Shown here: one piece after another, positions 26,919-36,433 of the stretch
Layout of the letters: every line of letters starts with the position of its first letter
Position numbering within the stretch: position 1 is the first letter of the stretch
Source of the DNA: Saccharopolyspora oryzae
GTDB lineage: Bacteria > Actinomycetota > Actinomycetes > Mycobacteriales > Pseudonocardiaceae
DNA: 64,000 bases
Direction: 5' to 3'
Assembly (NCBI RefSeq): GCF_027853915.1
Contig: NZ_JAQGLA010000017.1
Location: 41,668 to 105,667 of the forward strand
The notes under the pieces: generated by a model
Seen by the model: only the letters and a program-made list of their open reading frames with translations
Told to the model about the DNA's origin: nothing
The model's database searches: none
Made by a program: the position numbers and the translations under genes

Positions 26919-28066
26919 CGGTGGCTTCCTCCGTCGCTCGGTGGAACGCGCCACGAATCAACCCCGGTGGCGCCCTCGGGGACAGTGGGGGAGCCGCTGC
27001 GGAGCAGGCCGCGCCGCGCAGCCGTGTCGAGCACGGCCTGGACGTCGAGCACGCGCGGTCCTCGGTTCGTCAGCCGCACGGTCACCTCATCGCCCGGCCC
27101 GAACTCGCACTCGCGCTCGCCGTCGAGGGCGACCGTGCCCGCGGGGACGTGGCTGGCGACCGGCTCGCCCAGCGGGAGGTGCTGCACGGCGGAGACGTCG
27201 AGGGCGGTGAGCTTGCCCGGGGTGATCGGCGCCAGCACGCGGTACTGCGGTGCGGATCCGGTGGCGAAGTGCACGGCCACCCCGTGCGGCTGGTCGCGGG
27301 TCGTGGGCAGCAGCTGCCCGGCGATGCTGGACAGGCCGATCGCGTGCGGCTCGGCGAAGGCGCAGTACAGCTCGCGCAAGGTCTCGGGCTTCCACAGCGC
27401 CCGCGCACCCACCTGCGCGGTCGCCGACACGCACACGTCGACCAGCGCGAGCTCGGTGGCCGTGCCGCACTGCACTTCCAGCACTTTCGCCTGCTGCGTC
27501 GCGCTGCGCACGTCGACGTCGCCGCGCGCGACCAGCGCGGCCGCCACACCTGCCACGGTCGCTTCCCACATCTGGGGGAAGGCGTTGTTGGTCCCGGTGC
27601 TCAGCGGCAGCAGCGGTGTGCCACCCACCTCGCTCGCGGCGGCCCGGACCGTGCCGTCACCGCCCAGCACGACGATCACCCCGGCACCGTCGGCGCGCAT
27701 GCGGCGAACCAGCTGCTTGGTGTCCTCGGCGGTGCCGGTCAGGGGGTCGAGCTCGCAGAAGGTCAGCTCGGGCCAGTGGTCGGTCTGGGCGGAGTGCTGC
27801 TGGGAACCTCGCAGCACGCTCGCCGCCACCCCGAAATCGTCGGTGGAGACCAGCACCCGGCCGACCCCCAGCGCGCCGGCGGCGGCGACCATGCGCAGCA
27901 CCATGTTGGCCTTCTCGGCGTTCGGGAACACCGACGCCTGCGCCACCACGCGCCGGATGTCCCGACCCGAGAGGGGGTTGACGATCACCCCGATCGCCGC
28001 GTCCCGGCTGCTCGCCGTGACCGGTCGCCAGGGGTGGTGACCGTTGTTCGAGCCGCTCTGCGCCAC
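26915..28066 (-). CDS. acoX: AcoX, ATP-NAD kinase-like acetoin catabolism protein
   Basis: 383-residue protein of the diacylglycerol/NAD kinase-like fold. VIVNPLSGRDIRR and VVLGGDGTVRAAASEVG are the phosphate-binding GGDGT region, and PLLPLSTGTNNAFP follows. AcoX is found only with acetoin dehydrogenase genes; its exact reaction is not established. The start is GTG 28066. It is the first gene of acoX-acoA-acoB-acoC, and its presence is the best evidence that the operon is for acetoin. A 30-base symmetrical element lies 27 bases upstream. Confidence 0.9.
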   Translation of the reverse strand: MAQSGSNNGHHPWRPVTASSRDAAIGVIVNPLSGRDIRRVVAQASVFPNAEKANMVLRMVAAAGALGVGRVLVSTDDFGVAASVLRGSQQHSAQTDHWPELTFCELDPLTGTAEDTKQLVRRMRADGAGVIVVLGGDGTVRAAASEVGGTPLLPLSTGTNNAFPQMWEATVAGVAAALVARGDVDVRSATQQAKVLEVQCGTATELALVDVCVSATAQVGARALWKPETLRELYCAFAEPHAIGLSSIAGQLLPTTRDQPHGVAVHFATGSAPQYRVLAPITPGKLTALDVSAVQHLPLGEPVASHVPAGTVALDGERECEFGPGDEVTVRLTNRGPRVLDVQAVLDTAARRGLLRSGSPTVPEGATGVDSWRVPPSDGGSHR

Positions 28067-28092
28067 GCCGCCTCCCCGCTACCCGCCGGTAG

Positions 28093-28122
28093 CCGCGATG
28101 TGTAACCGGGGTCACATCGCGG
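28093..28122. promoter_or_regulatory. Perfect 10-base inverted repeat upstream of the acetoin operon
   Basis: Arms CCGCGATGTG and CACATCGCGG around ten bases, 27 bases before the acoX start. The inner part resembles a Crp-type TGT(G)A-N6-TCACA site. Position and symmetry suggest an operator for a dimeric repressor or a Crp-like activator, perhaps linking acetoin use to carbon status. A transcript hairpin is the alternative. Confidence 0.5.
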
Positions 28123-28194
28123 ACCTCTCCAGCAGACGCTCCGGGGCCTCTCGCGGCAAGGGTTGCAGGGGGTTGCAGCCCGGACGGGCGGTGC

Positions 28195-28587
28195 TCAGCG
28201 CGGGCCGAGGAGGTCCCAGCGGTTGCCGGCGACGTCCAGGAACACCGCTACTCGGCCGTAGGGCTCGGTGCGGGGTTCGGTGACGAACTCGACGCCGGCC
28301 GCCGACATCCTGGCGAAGGCTTCGTCGAAGTCCTCGACCTGCAGGAAGAAGCCCACCCGGCCGGCGACCTGGTTCCCGACGGCGGCGGACTGGTGGTCGC
28401 CGTCGGCCCGGGCGAGCAGGAGCCCCGTGCCGGCGCCGGGTGGGCGGACCACGACCCAGCGCTTCGGGCGTCCGTCGTTGGTGAGCGACGGGGAGTCTTC
28501 GGCGAGTTCGAAGCCCAGGGAGTGGACGAAGAAGTCGATGGCTTCGTCGTAGTCGGCCACGATGATCGTGACTAGGTCGATCCGCAT
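28195..28587 (-). CDS. VOC (glyoxalase/bleomycin-resistance) superfamily protein
   Basis: 130-residue single VOC domain with the beta-alpha-beta-beta-beta repeat. MRIDLVTIIVADYDEAIDFF opens the first half; EDFDEAFARMSAAGVEF and YGRVAVFLDVAGNRWDL form the second. Such proteins are metal-dependent lyases, isomerases, dioxygenases or binding proteins; the precise reaction cannot be read here. ATG 28587 is the natural domain start, though its ribosome site is weak. It stands alone between acoX and the divergent acyl-CoA ligase. Confidence 0.85.
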   Translation of the reverse strand: MRIDLVTIIVADYDEAIDFFVHSLGFELAEDSPSLTNDGRPKRWVVVRPPGAGTGLLLARADGDHQSAAVGNQVAGRVGFFLQVEDFDEAFARMSAAGVEFVTEPRTEPYGRVAVFLDVAGNRWDLLGPR

Positions 28588-28823
28588 CCAGCCGATCTTA
28601 GGCCGGGCATCGGGGCGGTCTCCTGCTCGCGGCGTCGCACGGGCCGCCGGTATCAGCGAAGTCCAGTGTGGACTGATCGGGAATAGGCCTCGTCGTGGTG
28701 GGCGCGGTTGTGAACGGTCGACAAGGCGGATCGGGGAGTTCGTCGATGCTGGATATAGGAATGCGCCACCGGCGCACATAGTGTTCGGCGTCACATGAAG
28801 TCTTCGCGTCTCAGAGGTGACAC

Positions 28824-30281
28824 GTGAGCGTCGGATACCTGCCGTGGAATCTGCCCGAATCAGCCATGGACCGACCGTGCTTGAGGGATGGCCGCAACGA
28901 CCTCACCTACGCGGAGGTCGTGCAGCGGGCCGCGGCGTTCGCCGAGGAGCTCGCCGAGCGCGGTGTCGGCCCGGGCGACGTCCTCGCCGTCATGCTGCCG
29001 AACCGGGTCGAGCTGCTCATCGGGCTGCTCGCGGCCTGGCGCCTCGGCGCCGCCGCGACGCCCATCAACCCGTCCTTCACCGAGGGCGAAGCCGGGTACC
29101 AGCTGCGCGACTCCGGAGCTCGTCTCGTGCTCAACAGCGGGCCGGCCGCGCCGAGCGCTGGGCTCCCCGTGATCCACGTCGACGAGATGCGTTGCGAACC
29201 AAGGGGAATCCCGCAGCAGCGGGAGGTCCGACCGGACGAACTGGCATTGCTGGTGTACACCAGCGGGTCCACCGGCCGCCCCAAGGGGGTGATGCTCGAC
29301 CACGCCAACCTCGATGCGATGGCGTCGACGATGGCCGGGCACTTCGGAGCAACCGACGCCGACCACTGCCTGCTGGTCCTGCCGCTGTTCCACGTCAACG
29401 CGATCTGCGTCAGCTTCCTGACCATGATGCTGCGCGGCGGGCAGCTCACCGTGCTGGAGCGGTTCGAACCGAGGTCCTTCCTCGCCGCCGTCGAGCAGCA
29501 CCGGCCGACCTACTTCTCCGCCGTGCCGACGATCTACGCGCGCCTGGCCGAACTCCCCGACGAGCTCTCCGCGGACACCTCGTCGGTCCGGTTCGCCGTG
29601 TGCGGTGCGGCTCCGGTGTCGCGGGAACTGCTCGAACGCTGTGAGTCGCGGTTCGGATTCCCGCTGGTCGAGGGGTACGGGCTGACCGAAGGCACCTGCG
29701 CATCGGCGTGCAACCCCGTCGACGGCGTGCGCAAGCTCGGCACCGTCGGCCCGGCCTTGCCCGGTCAGCGCATCGCCACGATCTCGCCGGAGGGGGAGCT
29801 CCTGCCGACCGGTGCGACTGGTGAGGTCGTCATCCGGGGCGCCAACGTGATGCGCGGTTACCTCGACCGGCCGGAGGACACCGCCGCGACGCTGGTGGAC
29901 GGCTGGTTGCGCACCGGCGACGTCGGGCGCATCGACGAGGACGGCTACCTCACCCTCGTCGACCGGGTCAAGGACATGATCATCCGCGGTGGCGAGAACC
30001 TGTACCCGAAGGAGATCGAGTCCGTTCTGCACGGCCACCCCGGGGTGCTGGAGGCGGCCGTGGTCGGCGCCCCGCACGAGGTGTACGGGGAGGTCCCGGT
30101 GGCCTACGTGGTGCCGTACCCGGACGCCGAGGTGACGGTCGACGACCTGCTCGCACGCTGCCGGCACGAGCTGACCAAGGTCAAGCTGCCCGTCGAGGTC
30201 CACCTGCTCGGCGAACTGCCGAAGAACCCGGTCGGCAAGATCGACAAACCGACCCTGCGCAAGGCCCTCCGGGCCCGCTAG
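28824..30281 (+). CDS. Acyl-CoA synthetase (class I adenylate-forming ligase)
   Basis: 485-residue ANL-superfamily enzyme that activates a carboxylic acid to acyl-AMP and then acyl-CoA. Motifs are the P-loop LLVYTSGSTGRPKGVML, the A5 motif VEGYGLTEG, A7 WLRTGDVG, A8 VDRVKDMIIRGGENLYP and the catalytic lysine in NPVGKIDK near the C-terminus. GTG 28824 has AGAGGTG upstream. It heads a three-gene run with the DUF3556 membrane protein (77-base gap) and an FAD oxidoreductase, so the substrate may be a lipid or polyene precursor (inference). Confidence 0.92.
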   Translation: MSVGYLPWNLPESAMDRPCLRDGRNDLTYAEVVQRAAAFAEELAERGVGPGDVLAVMLPNRVELLIGLLAAWRLGAAATPINPSFTEGEAGYQLRDSGARLVLNSGPAAPSAGLPVIHVDEMRCEPRGIPQQREVRPDELALLVYTSGSTGRPKGVMLDHANLDAMASTMAGHFGATDADHCLLVLPLFHVNAICVSFLTMMLRGGQLTVLERFEPRSFLAAVEQHRPTYFSAVPTIYARLAELPDELSADTSSVRFAVCGAAPVSRELLERCESRFGFPLVEGYGLTEGTCASACNPVDGVRKLGTVGPALPGQRIATISPEGELLPTGATGEVVIRGANVMRGYLDRPEDTAATLVDGWLRTGDVGRIDEDGYLTLVDRVKDMIIRGGENLYPKEIESVLHGHPGVLEAAVVGAPHEVYGEVPVAYVVPYPDAEVTVDDLLARCRHELTKVKLPVEVHLLGELPKNPVGKIDKPTLRKALRAR

Positions 30282-30358
30282 TTCATCCCGCTGAGACGAC
30301 GGACCGGCACCCACCAGCCGGCCCGGCGGTACCCCCTGCCCGAGCGAAGGAGACGAGA

Positions 30359-32164
30359 ATGGGCTTCAGAACAGGCGATTTCCCGCCAGTGGACACCACG
30401 ACGTTCCTCGACGAACCGCTGCGGGAGCGCATCAAGGCGTTGGCCGTGCACTGGGTCGAGTACGGCTTCGGCACCCCGCGGCAGGTCCACGTGGTCTACG
30501 TGGTCAAGCTGCTGGTGCTCTACATCGGCATCGGGACCGCGCTGGCGACCTGGACCTCCGGGGTCGGGCCCTTCTGGGCGGTCGGCGAGTGGTGGAACGA
30601 GCCGATCGTCTACCAGAAGCTGGTGCTGTGGACGATGTTCCTGGAAGCGCTGGGACTGGCGGGTTCGTGGGGGCCGCTGGCCGGCAAGTTCAAGCCGATG
30701 ACCGGCGGCGTGCTGTTCTGGGCCCGTCCCGGCACCATCCGGCTGCGGCCCTGGAAGCGGGTGCCGCTCACCAGCGGTGACCGGCGCACCGCTGCCGATG
30801 TCGTGCTGTACCTGGGTTTCCTGGCCGCGATGCTGGTCGCGATCGTGCTGCCCGGTGTCCCAGGCGCCGGGCTTGCCCACGGCGCTGCGGGGCTGGTGAA
30901 CCCCGCCCTGCTGATCGCACCGATCGCGCTGGTCGTCCTGTGCGGACTGCGGGACAAGACGCTGTTCATCGCCGCCCGCGGCGAGCAGTACCTGCCCGCG
31001 ATGGTGTTCTTCGCGTTCCTGCCGTTCGTCGACATGATCATCGCGTTGAAGCTGCTGATCGTGAGCGTGTGGGTCGGTGCGGGGGTGTCGAAGTTCGGGC
31101 GGCACTTCACCAACGTCGTTCCGCCGATGGTGAGCAACACGCCGTTCTGGCCGCCGCGGTGGCTCAAGCGCGCCCACTACCGGAACTTCCCGCACGACCT
31201 GCGTCCGTCGAAGTTGGCGACCTTCATGGCGCACGTGGGCGGCACGCTGGTCGAGATCGCCACACCGCTGGTGCTGCTGCTGTCCACCAACCGCTGGCTG
31301 ACCTCGGCCGGTGTGGTGCTGATGGTGCTGTTCCACCTGTTCATCACCTCGACGTTCCCGCTGGCGGTACCGCTGGAGTGGAACGTCCTGTTCGCCTACG
31401 CCGCCGTCTTCCTGTTCCTCGGCTTCCCGGCCGGGACCGGTTACGGGCTCGGTGACATGTCCTCGCCGTGGTTGACCGCGGGCATCGTCGCCGGGCTGGT
31501 GCTCTTCCCCGTCCTGGGCAACCTGCGGCCGGACCTGGTGTCGTTCCTGCCGTCGATGCGCCAGTACGCGGGGAACTGGGCCTCGGCGCTGTGGGCCTTC
31601 GCGCCCGGTGCGGAGGAGAAGCTCAACTCGATCGCGCACCGCCCCACCGCGAACCAGCTCGACCAGTTGCTGGCCATGGGGTACCCGGCGCCCGCTGCGG
31701 AGATCACGATGCAGCAGACGATCGCCTGGCGCTCGATGCACAGCCAGGGGCGCGGGTTGTTCTCGGTGCTGCTGGACAGCTTGCCCGACCTCGACCAGCG
31801 GACCGTGCGGGAGGCCGAGTTCGTCTGCAACTCGCTGATCGGGTTCAACTTCGGCGACGGGCACCTGCACGACGAGAGCCTGATCCGCGCGGTGCAGAGC
31901 CGGGTCGGGTTCGCGCCGGGGGAGCTGGTCGTGGTGTGGGTCGAATCCCAGCCCATCCACTCCGGGATCCAGCGCTACCAGGTGATCGACGCCGCGCTCG
32001 GCGTGGTCGAACGCGGCAGTTGGAAGGTCGCCGACGCGGTCGCCGAGCAGCCGTGGCTGCCCAACGGCCCGATCCCGCGCGACGTCAGCTGGAGGCGCGC
32101 GGGCGGACTACTGTCGGTGCGCGAGAGCGGTGCAGCGGATCCGGCGATGGGGAGCTCGGCATGA
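30359..32164 (+). CDS. DUF3556 transmembrane protein
   Basis: 601-residue integral membrane protein with about 8 hydrophobic segments in residues 50-390 and a soluble C-terminal domain (about 400-601). Its opening (GFRTGDFPPVDTTTF) and overall layout match the actinobacterial DUF3556 family, whose function is unknown. ATG 30359 has AAGGAGA upstream. Its stop overlaps the next gene's ATG (ATGA), so it is tightly coupled to the FAD oxidoreductase, implying a shared membrane-lipid-related process. Confidence 0.85.
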   Translation: MGFRTGDFPPVDTTTFLDEPLRERIKALAVHWVEYGFGTPRQVHVVYVVKLLVLYIGIGTALATWTSGVGPFWAVGEWWNEPIVYQKLVLWTMFLEALGLAGSWGPLAGKFKPMTGGVLFWARPGTIRLRPWKRVPLTSGDRRTAADVVLYLGFLAAMLVAIVLPGVPGAGLAHGAAGLVNPALLIAPIALVVLCGLRDKTLFIAARGEQYLPAMVFFAFLPFVDMIIALKLLIVSVWVGAGVSKFGRHFTNVVPPMVSNTPFWPPRWLKRAHYRNFPHDLRPSKLATFMAHVGGTLVEIATPLVLLLSTNRWLTSAGVVLMVLFHLFITSTFPLAVPLEWNVLFAYAAVFLFLGFPAGTGYGLGDMSSPWLTAGIVAGLVLFPVLGNLRPDLVSFLPSMRQYAGNWASALWAFAPGAEEKLNSIAHRPTANQLDQLLAMGYPAPAAEITMQQTIAWRSMHSQGRGLFSVLLDSLPDLDQRTVREAEFVCNSLIGFNFGDGHLHDESLIRAVQSRVGFAPGELVVVWVESQPIHSGIQRYQVIDAALGVVERGSWKVADAVAEQPWLPNGPIPRDVSWRRAGGLLSVRESGAADPAMGSSA

Positions 32165-33588
32165 GTGCGGCGGTCGTGGTGGGCAGCGGCCCGAACGGAC
32201 TCGCCGCCGCAGTCGCCCTCGCCGAGGCGGGTGTGCAGGTCACCGTGCTGGAGGCGGCCGACGAGATCGGCGGCGGCACCCGGACCGCCGAGGCGATCCT
32301 CCCGGGTCTGCTGCACGACCAGTGCTCGGCGACCCATCCGATGGCCGTCGGGTCGAGCTTCCTGCAACGCCTCGACCTGGGCCGGTACGGCCTGGAGTGG
32401 CGGTTTCCCGAGATCGACTGCGTGCACCCGCTCGACGACGGCACGGCCGGGGTGCTGCACCGCTCCGTCGCCAGGACGGCCGCCGGTCTCGGTGCGGACG
32501 GCAGCCGCTGGTCGAGGCTGTTCGCCGGGCCGGCCGCTGACTACGACGTGCTGTCCGAGGACATCCTCGGGCCGCTGCTGCGGATTCCGCGCCATCCGCT
32601 CCGGCTCGCCCGCTTCGGCATCCCCGCGCTCCTGCCGGCGTCGGTGCTGACGGAGATCTTCCGCGGGGAGCAGGCGAAGGCGCTGTTCGGCGGAGTGGCC
32701 GCGCATGCCTTCCAGCCCCTGGACCGCCCGCTGAGCACCAGCATCGGGCTGGGCATCCTGACCGCGGGGCACCGGCACGGCTGGGCGGTGGCGGCCGGCG
32801 GTTCCAGGGCGATCACCGACGCGCTGGCCGCGTTGCTGCTCGACCTGGGCGGCAAGATCGAAACCGGGGTCCGGGTGCGCTCCGGTTCCGACCTGCCGAA
32901 CAGCGACGTGACGATGTTCGACCTCGCCCCGACCGCGGTGGCCGAGATCCTGGGCGACCGGTTGCCGAACCGGATCGCCCGGGCCTACCGCCGGTTCCGC
33001 TACGGGCCGGGTGCGTTCAAAGTGGACTTCGCCGTCGAAGGCGGGGTGCCGTGGACCTCCGAGCCGGCTCGACGGGCGGGCACCGTCCACCTCGGCGGCA
33101 CGTTCGCCGAGATCGCCGCGACCGAGCGGGAGATCCACGCGGGCCGGATGCCGGAGCGGCCGTTCGCGCTCGTCGGGCAGCAGTACCTGGCCGACCCGCA
33201 GCGCTCGGTCGGCGACGTGCACCCGGTGTGGACCTACGCGCACGTGCCGAACGGCTACGCCGGCGACGCGACCGAAGCGATCATCGCGCAGATCGAGCGC
33301 TTCGCCCCCGGGTTCCGGGAGCGGATCGTCGGCACCGCGGTGCGCACCACCACCGGATTCGCCGAGCACAACCCGAACTACGTGGGCGGCAACATCCTCA
33401 CCGGGGCGAAGGACTTCCGGCAGCTCGTGTTCGGCCCCCGCCCGACGTTCAACCCGTACGACGTCGGATTGCCCGGGCACTTCATCTGCTCCGCGGCCAC
33501 CCCACCCGGTCCCGGAGCGCACGGGATGTGCGGTGCGCACGCCGCGGCCCGCGCCCTGAAGTACCTGCGCGGCGGCCACCGCACCTGA
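32161..33588 (+). CDS. FAD-dependent NAD(P)/phytoene-desaturase-like oxidoreductase
   Basis: 475-residue flavoprotein. The dinucleotide fold opens with VVVGSGPNGLAAAVALAEAG and VTVLEAADEIGGGTRTAE, the signature of the phytoene desaturase/CrtI-like amine-oxidase superfamily. A C-terminal FAD-contact region ends PGPGAHGMCGAHAAARAL. It probably oxidises, saturates or isomerises a hydrophobic polyene or lipid; the substrate is not recognisable. ATG 32161 overlaps the upstream stop by four bases. It is last in the ligase-DUF3556-oxidoreductase unit and is followed by a long hairpin. Confidence 0.88.
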   Translation: MSAAVVVGSGPNGLAAAVALAEAGVQVTVLEAADEIGGGTRTAEAILPGLLHDQCSATHPMAVGSSFLQRLDLGRYGLEWRFPEIDCVHPLDDGTAGVLHRSVARTAAGLGADGSRWSRLFAGPAADYDVLSEDILGPLLRIPRHPLRLARFGIPALLPASVLTEIFRGEQAKALFGGVAAHAFQPLDRPLSTSIGLGILTAGHRHGWAVAAGGSRAITDALAALLLDLGGKIETGVRVRSGSDLPNSDVTMFDLAPTAVAEILGDRLPNRIARAYRRFRYGPGAFKVDFAVEGGVPWTSEPARRAGTVHLGGTFAEIAATEREIHAGRMPERPFALVGQQYLADPQRSVGDVHPVWTYAHVPNGYAGDATEAIIAQIERFAPGFRERIVGTAVRTTTGFAEHNPNYVGGNILTGAKDFRQLVFGPRPTFNPYDVGLPGHFICSAATPPGPGAHGMCGAHAAARALKYLRGGHRT

Positions 33589-33594
33589 CGACGC

Positions 33595-33644
33595 GCCGCA
33601 ATTTCCATTGAAATCGGACCCGCGATTTCAATGGAAATTGCGGC
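33595..33644. terminator. Long bidirectional hairpin terminator
   Basis: Perfect 21-base arms (33595-33615 and 33624-33644) around an 8-base loop. It lies between the convergent FAD oxidoreductase and PucR genes. The stem is unusually AT-rich in its middle for this genome. There is no long T tract, common for actinobacterial terminators. Confidence 0.8.
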
Positions 33645-33664
33645 ACGGGAAGTTGGGGTGGTCG

Positions 33665-34966
33665 TCAGACGGCGGTCGTGGGGCGCAGGACTCGCGGGCC
33701 GAGGAAGTGGCAGACCTGCAGGGCGAGGGCCACGTCGAGCCGGTCGTGGGTGGACGGGCTTGCTCCGTCGGCGAAGACCTTGCCGAGCCGGTATTTGACG
33801 GTGTTGCGGTGCAGCAGCAGTTCCTCCGCCGTCCGGCCGTAGTTCTCGCCGTTGAGCAGGAACACGCGCAGCGTCTCGCGCAGCACGGCGGCGTTCTCGT
33901 CGTCGCAGGCCAATCGGCCCAGCACCTCCGAGACCCAGAGCCGAGTGGACTCGATGTCCTTGGCCAGCAGGGAAACGATCGCCACCCCCGGGTCGCCGAA
34001 GCTGACCGCGGGGGACGTCCGGCCGCCCGAAGCGAGGGCCACAGCTCTGGCCGCTTGGGCCTGTTCGTGCGAGCGCTTGAAGCCGGCCGTTCCCGAAGCG
34101 GGCAAGCCCAACGCGATCCGGCAGCCGGGTTCGTCCTCGGCAGCTCGCCGCACCTCGTCCACGTCGACGGCGCGCTGCCGGCGTCCCATCGGGATCCAGC
34201 CCCAGGCGGTGCTCCGGTCCACCGCGGTGATGATCGGCGGGCTGCCCGCGCCCCACCGCGCCGCGAGCGAGCGCAGGAACTCCTCCAGCGCGCGGAGGTC
34301 GCCCGCACCCTCCTCGGGGCGGGTGCTCCAGACGACCGCGGCCAGGTGGAACTGGCCCAGCCGGTAGCCGGTTTCGGCCTCGAAGGTCGACGCTTCGACC
34401 GGCTGCTGCGCGAGGATCTTGTGGACGAGCGAGGACTGCACGTTGCCGCGGGCGTTGTTCCAGCGCTCCCGCTCCTCGGAGTACGCGTCGATGACGTAGA
34501 GCGAGATCCAGTCGATGTACTGGTAGACCACCTGCGAGATGTGGCGCAGCACCTCGAACTTCACCTCGGCGGCGCAGTCGAGGCCCTGGACCTCCTCGAA
34601 GACGCGCTGGATGAAGTAGTCCTGCCCCATGTGGTAGGCCCGCACCAGCGAGTTGCCCGGGATGTCGCGCTGCGCCAGCCGCAGCGCGTACTCGACGGCT
34701 GCGGTCGTCGGCTGCAGGTGGTCGATCGGGATGTGGTTGGTCAGGACGTGGACGATCGTCTTGGTGTTGGCGTCCACGCTGGCGTGCAGCAGCTCCACCA
34801 GGTGCTGGTCGACGTCCAACCGGTCGATCTCGCGGGCGAGCCGGTCGCTCATGTCCCTGGCGATCCGCGGTTGCCGCGCGTTCAACCGCCGTGCGGTCTC
34901 GGAGACGAGCGCCAGGACGTCCCCGTCCGATCCGGATGCGACTGGTGCCCTGGACAACGCCGTCAC
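33665..34966 (-). CDS. PucR-family transcriptional regulator
   Basis: About 434 residues. The C-terminal 60 residues hold the PucR-type HTH (LRVFLLNGENYGRTAEELLL, HRNTVKYRLGKVF), preceded by a GGDEF-like/CdaR-type middle domain (about 215-340) and a helical N-terminal sensory part. PucR proteins activate catabolic genes in response to small metabolites. GTG 34966 is a compromise start; ATG 35077 is in frame further upstream and would add 37 residues of less conserved sequence. It is convergent with the ligase-DUF3556-oxidoreductase unit, its likely target. Confidence 0.82.
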   Translation of the reverse strand: MTALSRAPVASGSDGDVLALVSETARRLNARQPRIARDMSDRLAREIDRLDVDQHLVELLHASVDANTKTIVHVLTNHIPIDHLQPTTAAVEYALRLAQRDIPGNSLVRAYHMGQDYFIQRVFEEVQGLDCAAEVKFEVLRHISQVVYQYIDWISLYVIDAYSEERERWNNARGNVQSSLVHKILAQQPVEASTFEAETGYRLGQFHLAAVVWSTRPEEGAGDLRALEEFLRSLAARWGAGSPPIITAVDRSTAWGWIPMGRRQRAVDVDEVRRAAEDEPGCRIALGLPASGTAGFKRSHEQAQAARAVALASGGRTSPAVSFGDPGVAIVSLLAKDIESTRLWVSEVLGRLACDDENAAVLRETLRVFLLNGENYGRTAEELLLHRNTVKYRLGKVFADGASPSTHDRLDVALALQVCHFLGPRVLRPTTAV

Positions 34967-35119
34967 CTCTTCGCCCGATCCCGCGGCAGCAGTTGTCCAA
35001 CGGTAGTGCACCGCTGGCCCGGGCCTCCACGTCCGGCGCTGACGAAGCTCGGACGACCAGTTGTGCACGATCGACAACGCCGTCGGCCCGCCGGGGGGGG
35101 GGTGGCCCCGCGACGGCGG

Positions 35120-36433
35120 TCAGGATCGTTCGGCGACCTGCGCGGTGGGCCGTTCGTCACCGGCCAGCTTGGCGCCCTTGGTCTCCGGCAGGAGCCAGAA
35201 CGTGATCAGCGTCAGCACACCGAGGAAGATCGCGTAGGCGTTGAACAGGCCTGACAACCCCTGCTCCGACAGGTAGGTCTGGATGTACGGCGCGGTTCCG
35301 CCGAACAGCCCGACCGTCAGCGCGTAGGGCACGGCCAGGCCGAGCGCCCGGATCCCGGTGGGGAACAGCTCCGCGGTGATCGCCGGTCCGATCGCGTTGA
35401 GCACGCCGTTGAGCACCACGCCGATGGACATCGCGACGAACAGCTGCCAGACCTCGCCCTGGATCATCAGGTTCAACGGGTAGAACAGGACGAGGAACAC
35501 CGGCCAGACGATCAGCAGCAGCCGGCGGCGCCCGATCTTGTCCGAGAGCCAACCCCAGAACGGCATCGCCGCGACGTAGAGCGCCGTGGCGCCGGCACCG
35601 GCCAGCATCGCGCCCGTCGGGTCGGTGCCGCGCTGGGAGATCGCGAAGGTGGGGGCGTTGATGGCCCACACGTAGTAGACGATCGTGCCGCCGAGGTTGA
35701 TGCCCACCACCTGCAGCATCGGCTTGATGTTGGCCCGCAGCTGCTGCAGCGTCGAACGCTTCGGGGCGGCCTGCTCCTCGCTCGGGGTGTTGGCGGTGAA
35801 GATCTCGGTCTCGGTGAACTTCCGGCGCAGCACCAGCGCGTACAACCCGAGGAAACCGCCGAGCGCGAACGGGATGCGCCAACCGAACTCGCCCATCTGC
35901 TCCGGCGTCAACACCGCGGAGAGCACGCCGGCGAGCCCCAGCGCGAACAACGTCCCGATCCCGCCGGACACGTAGATCACGCTGGACCACAGCCCGCGCC
36001 GCTGCGGGGGTGCGACCTCCGCGAGGTAGGTCTGCACCGACGGCAGCTCACCGCCGTGCGCCAGGCCCTGCGCCAGCCGCGCCAGCACCAGCAGCGTCGG
36101 TGCGAGCAGCCCCACCTGGTGCGCCGTCGGGCACAGCGCGATGAGGAAGCACGACCCGGCCGACATCCCGATGCTCAGCGTCAGGACGGGTTTGCGGCCC
36201 ACCCGGTCGGCCATCCAGCCGAAGAACATCCCGCCGATCGGCCGCGCCACGAAGCCGATGGCGAAGACCGCGAGCGTGCTCAGCAGGTTCGACGCCGCAC
36301 TGCCACCGGTGAAGAACTGGGAGGCGAAGAACACCGAGTACGTCGCGTAAACGCCCCAGTCGTACCACTCGATGGCGTTGCCCAGGCCGAGTCCGACCAG
36401 GACCTTGCGCCGCGAGAGCGGGAACGTGCTCAT
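35120..36433 (-). CDS. MFS transporter, MHS type (second copy of this kind)
   Basis: 437-residue permease with about 12 hydrophobic segments. GNAIEWYDWGVYATYSVFFA and GWMADRVGRKPVLTLSIG are the MHS-branch signatures. Its ATG (36433) overlaps the stop of the M20 hydrolase by four bases, so transporter and hydrolase are made together; the imported compound is probably the M20 substrate. The arrangement repeats the module at 1053-3771, but the proteins are clearly diverged. Confidence 0.88.
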   Translation of the reverse strand: MSTFPLSRRKVLVGLGLGNAIEWYDWGVYATYSVFFASQFFTGGSAASNLLSTLAVFAIGFVARPIGGMFFGWMADRVGRKPVLTLSIGMSAGSCFLIALCPTAHQVGLLAPTLLVLARLAQGLAHGGELPSVQTYLAEVAPPQRRGLWSSVIYVSGGIGTLFALGLAGVLSAVLTPEQMGEFGWRIPFALGGFLGLYALVLRRKFTETEIFTANTPSEEQAAPKRSTLQQLRANIKPMLQVVGINLGGTIVYYVWAINAPTFAISQRGTDPTGAMLAGAGATALYVAAMPFWGWLSDKIGRRRLLLIVWPVFLVLFYPLNLMIQGEVWQLFVAMSIGVVLNGVLNAIGPAITAELFPTGIRALGLAVPYALTVGLFGGTAPYIQTYLSEQGLSGLFNAYAIFLGVLTLITFWLLPETKGAKLAGDERPTAQVAERS

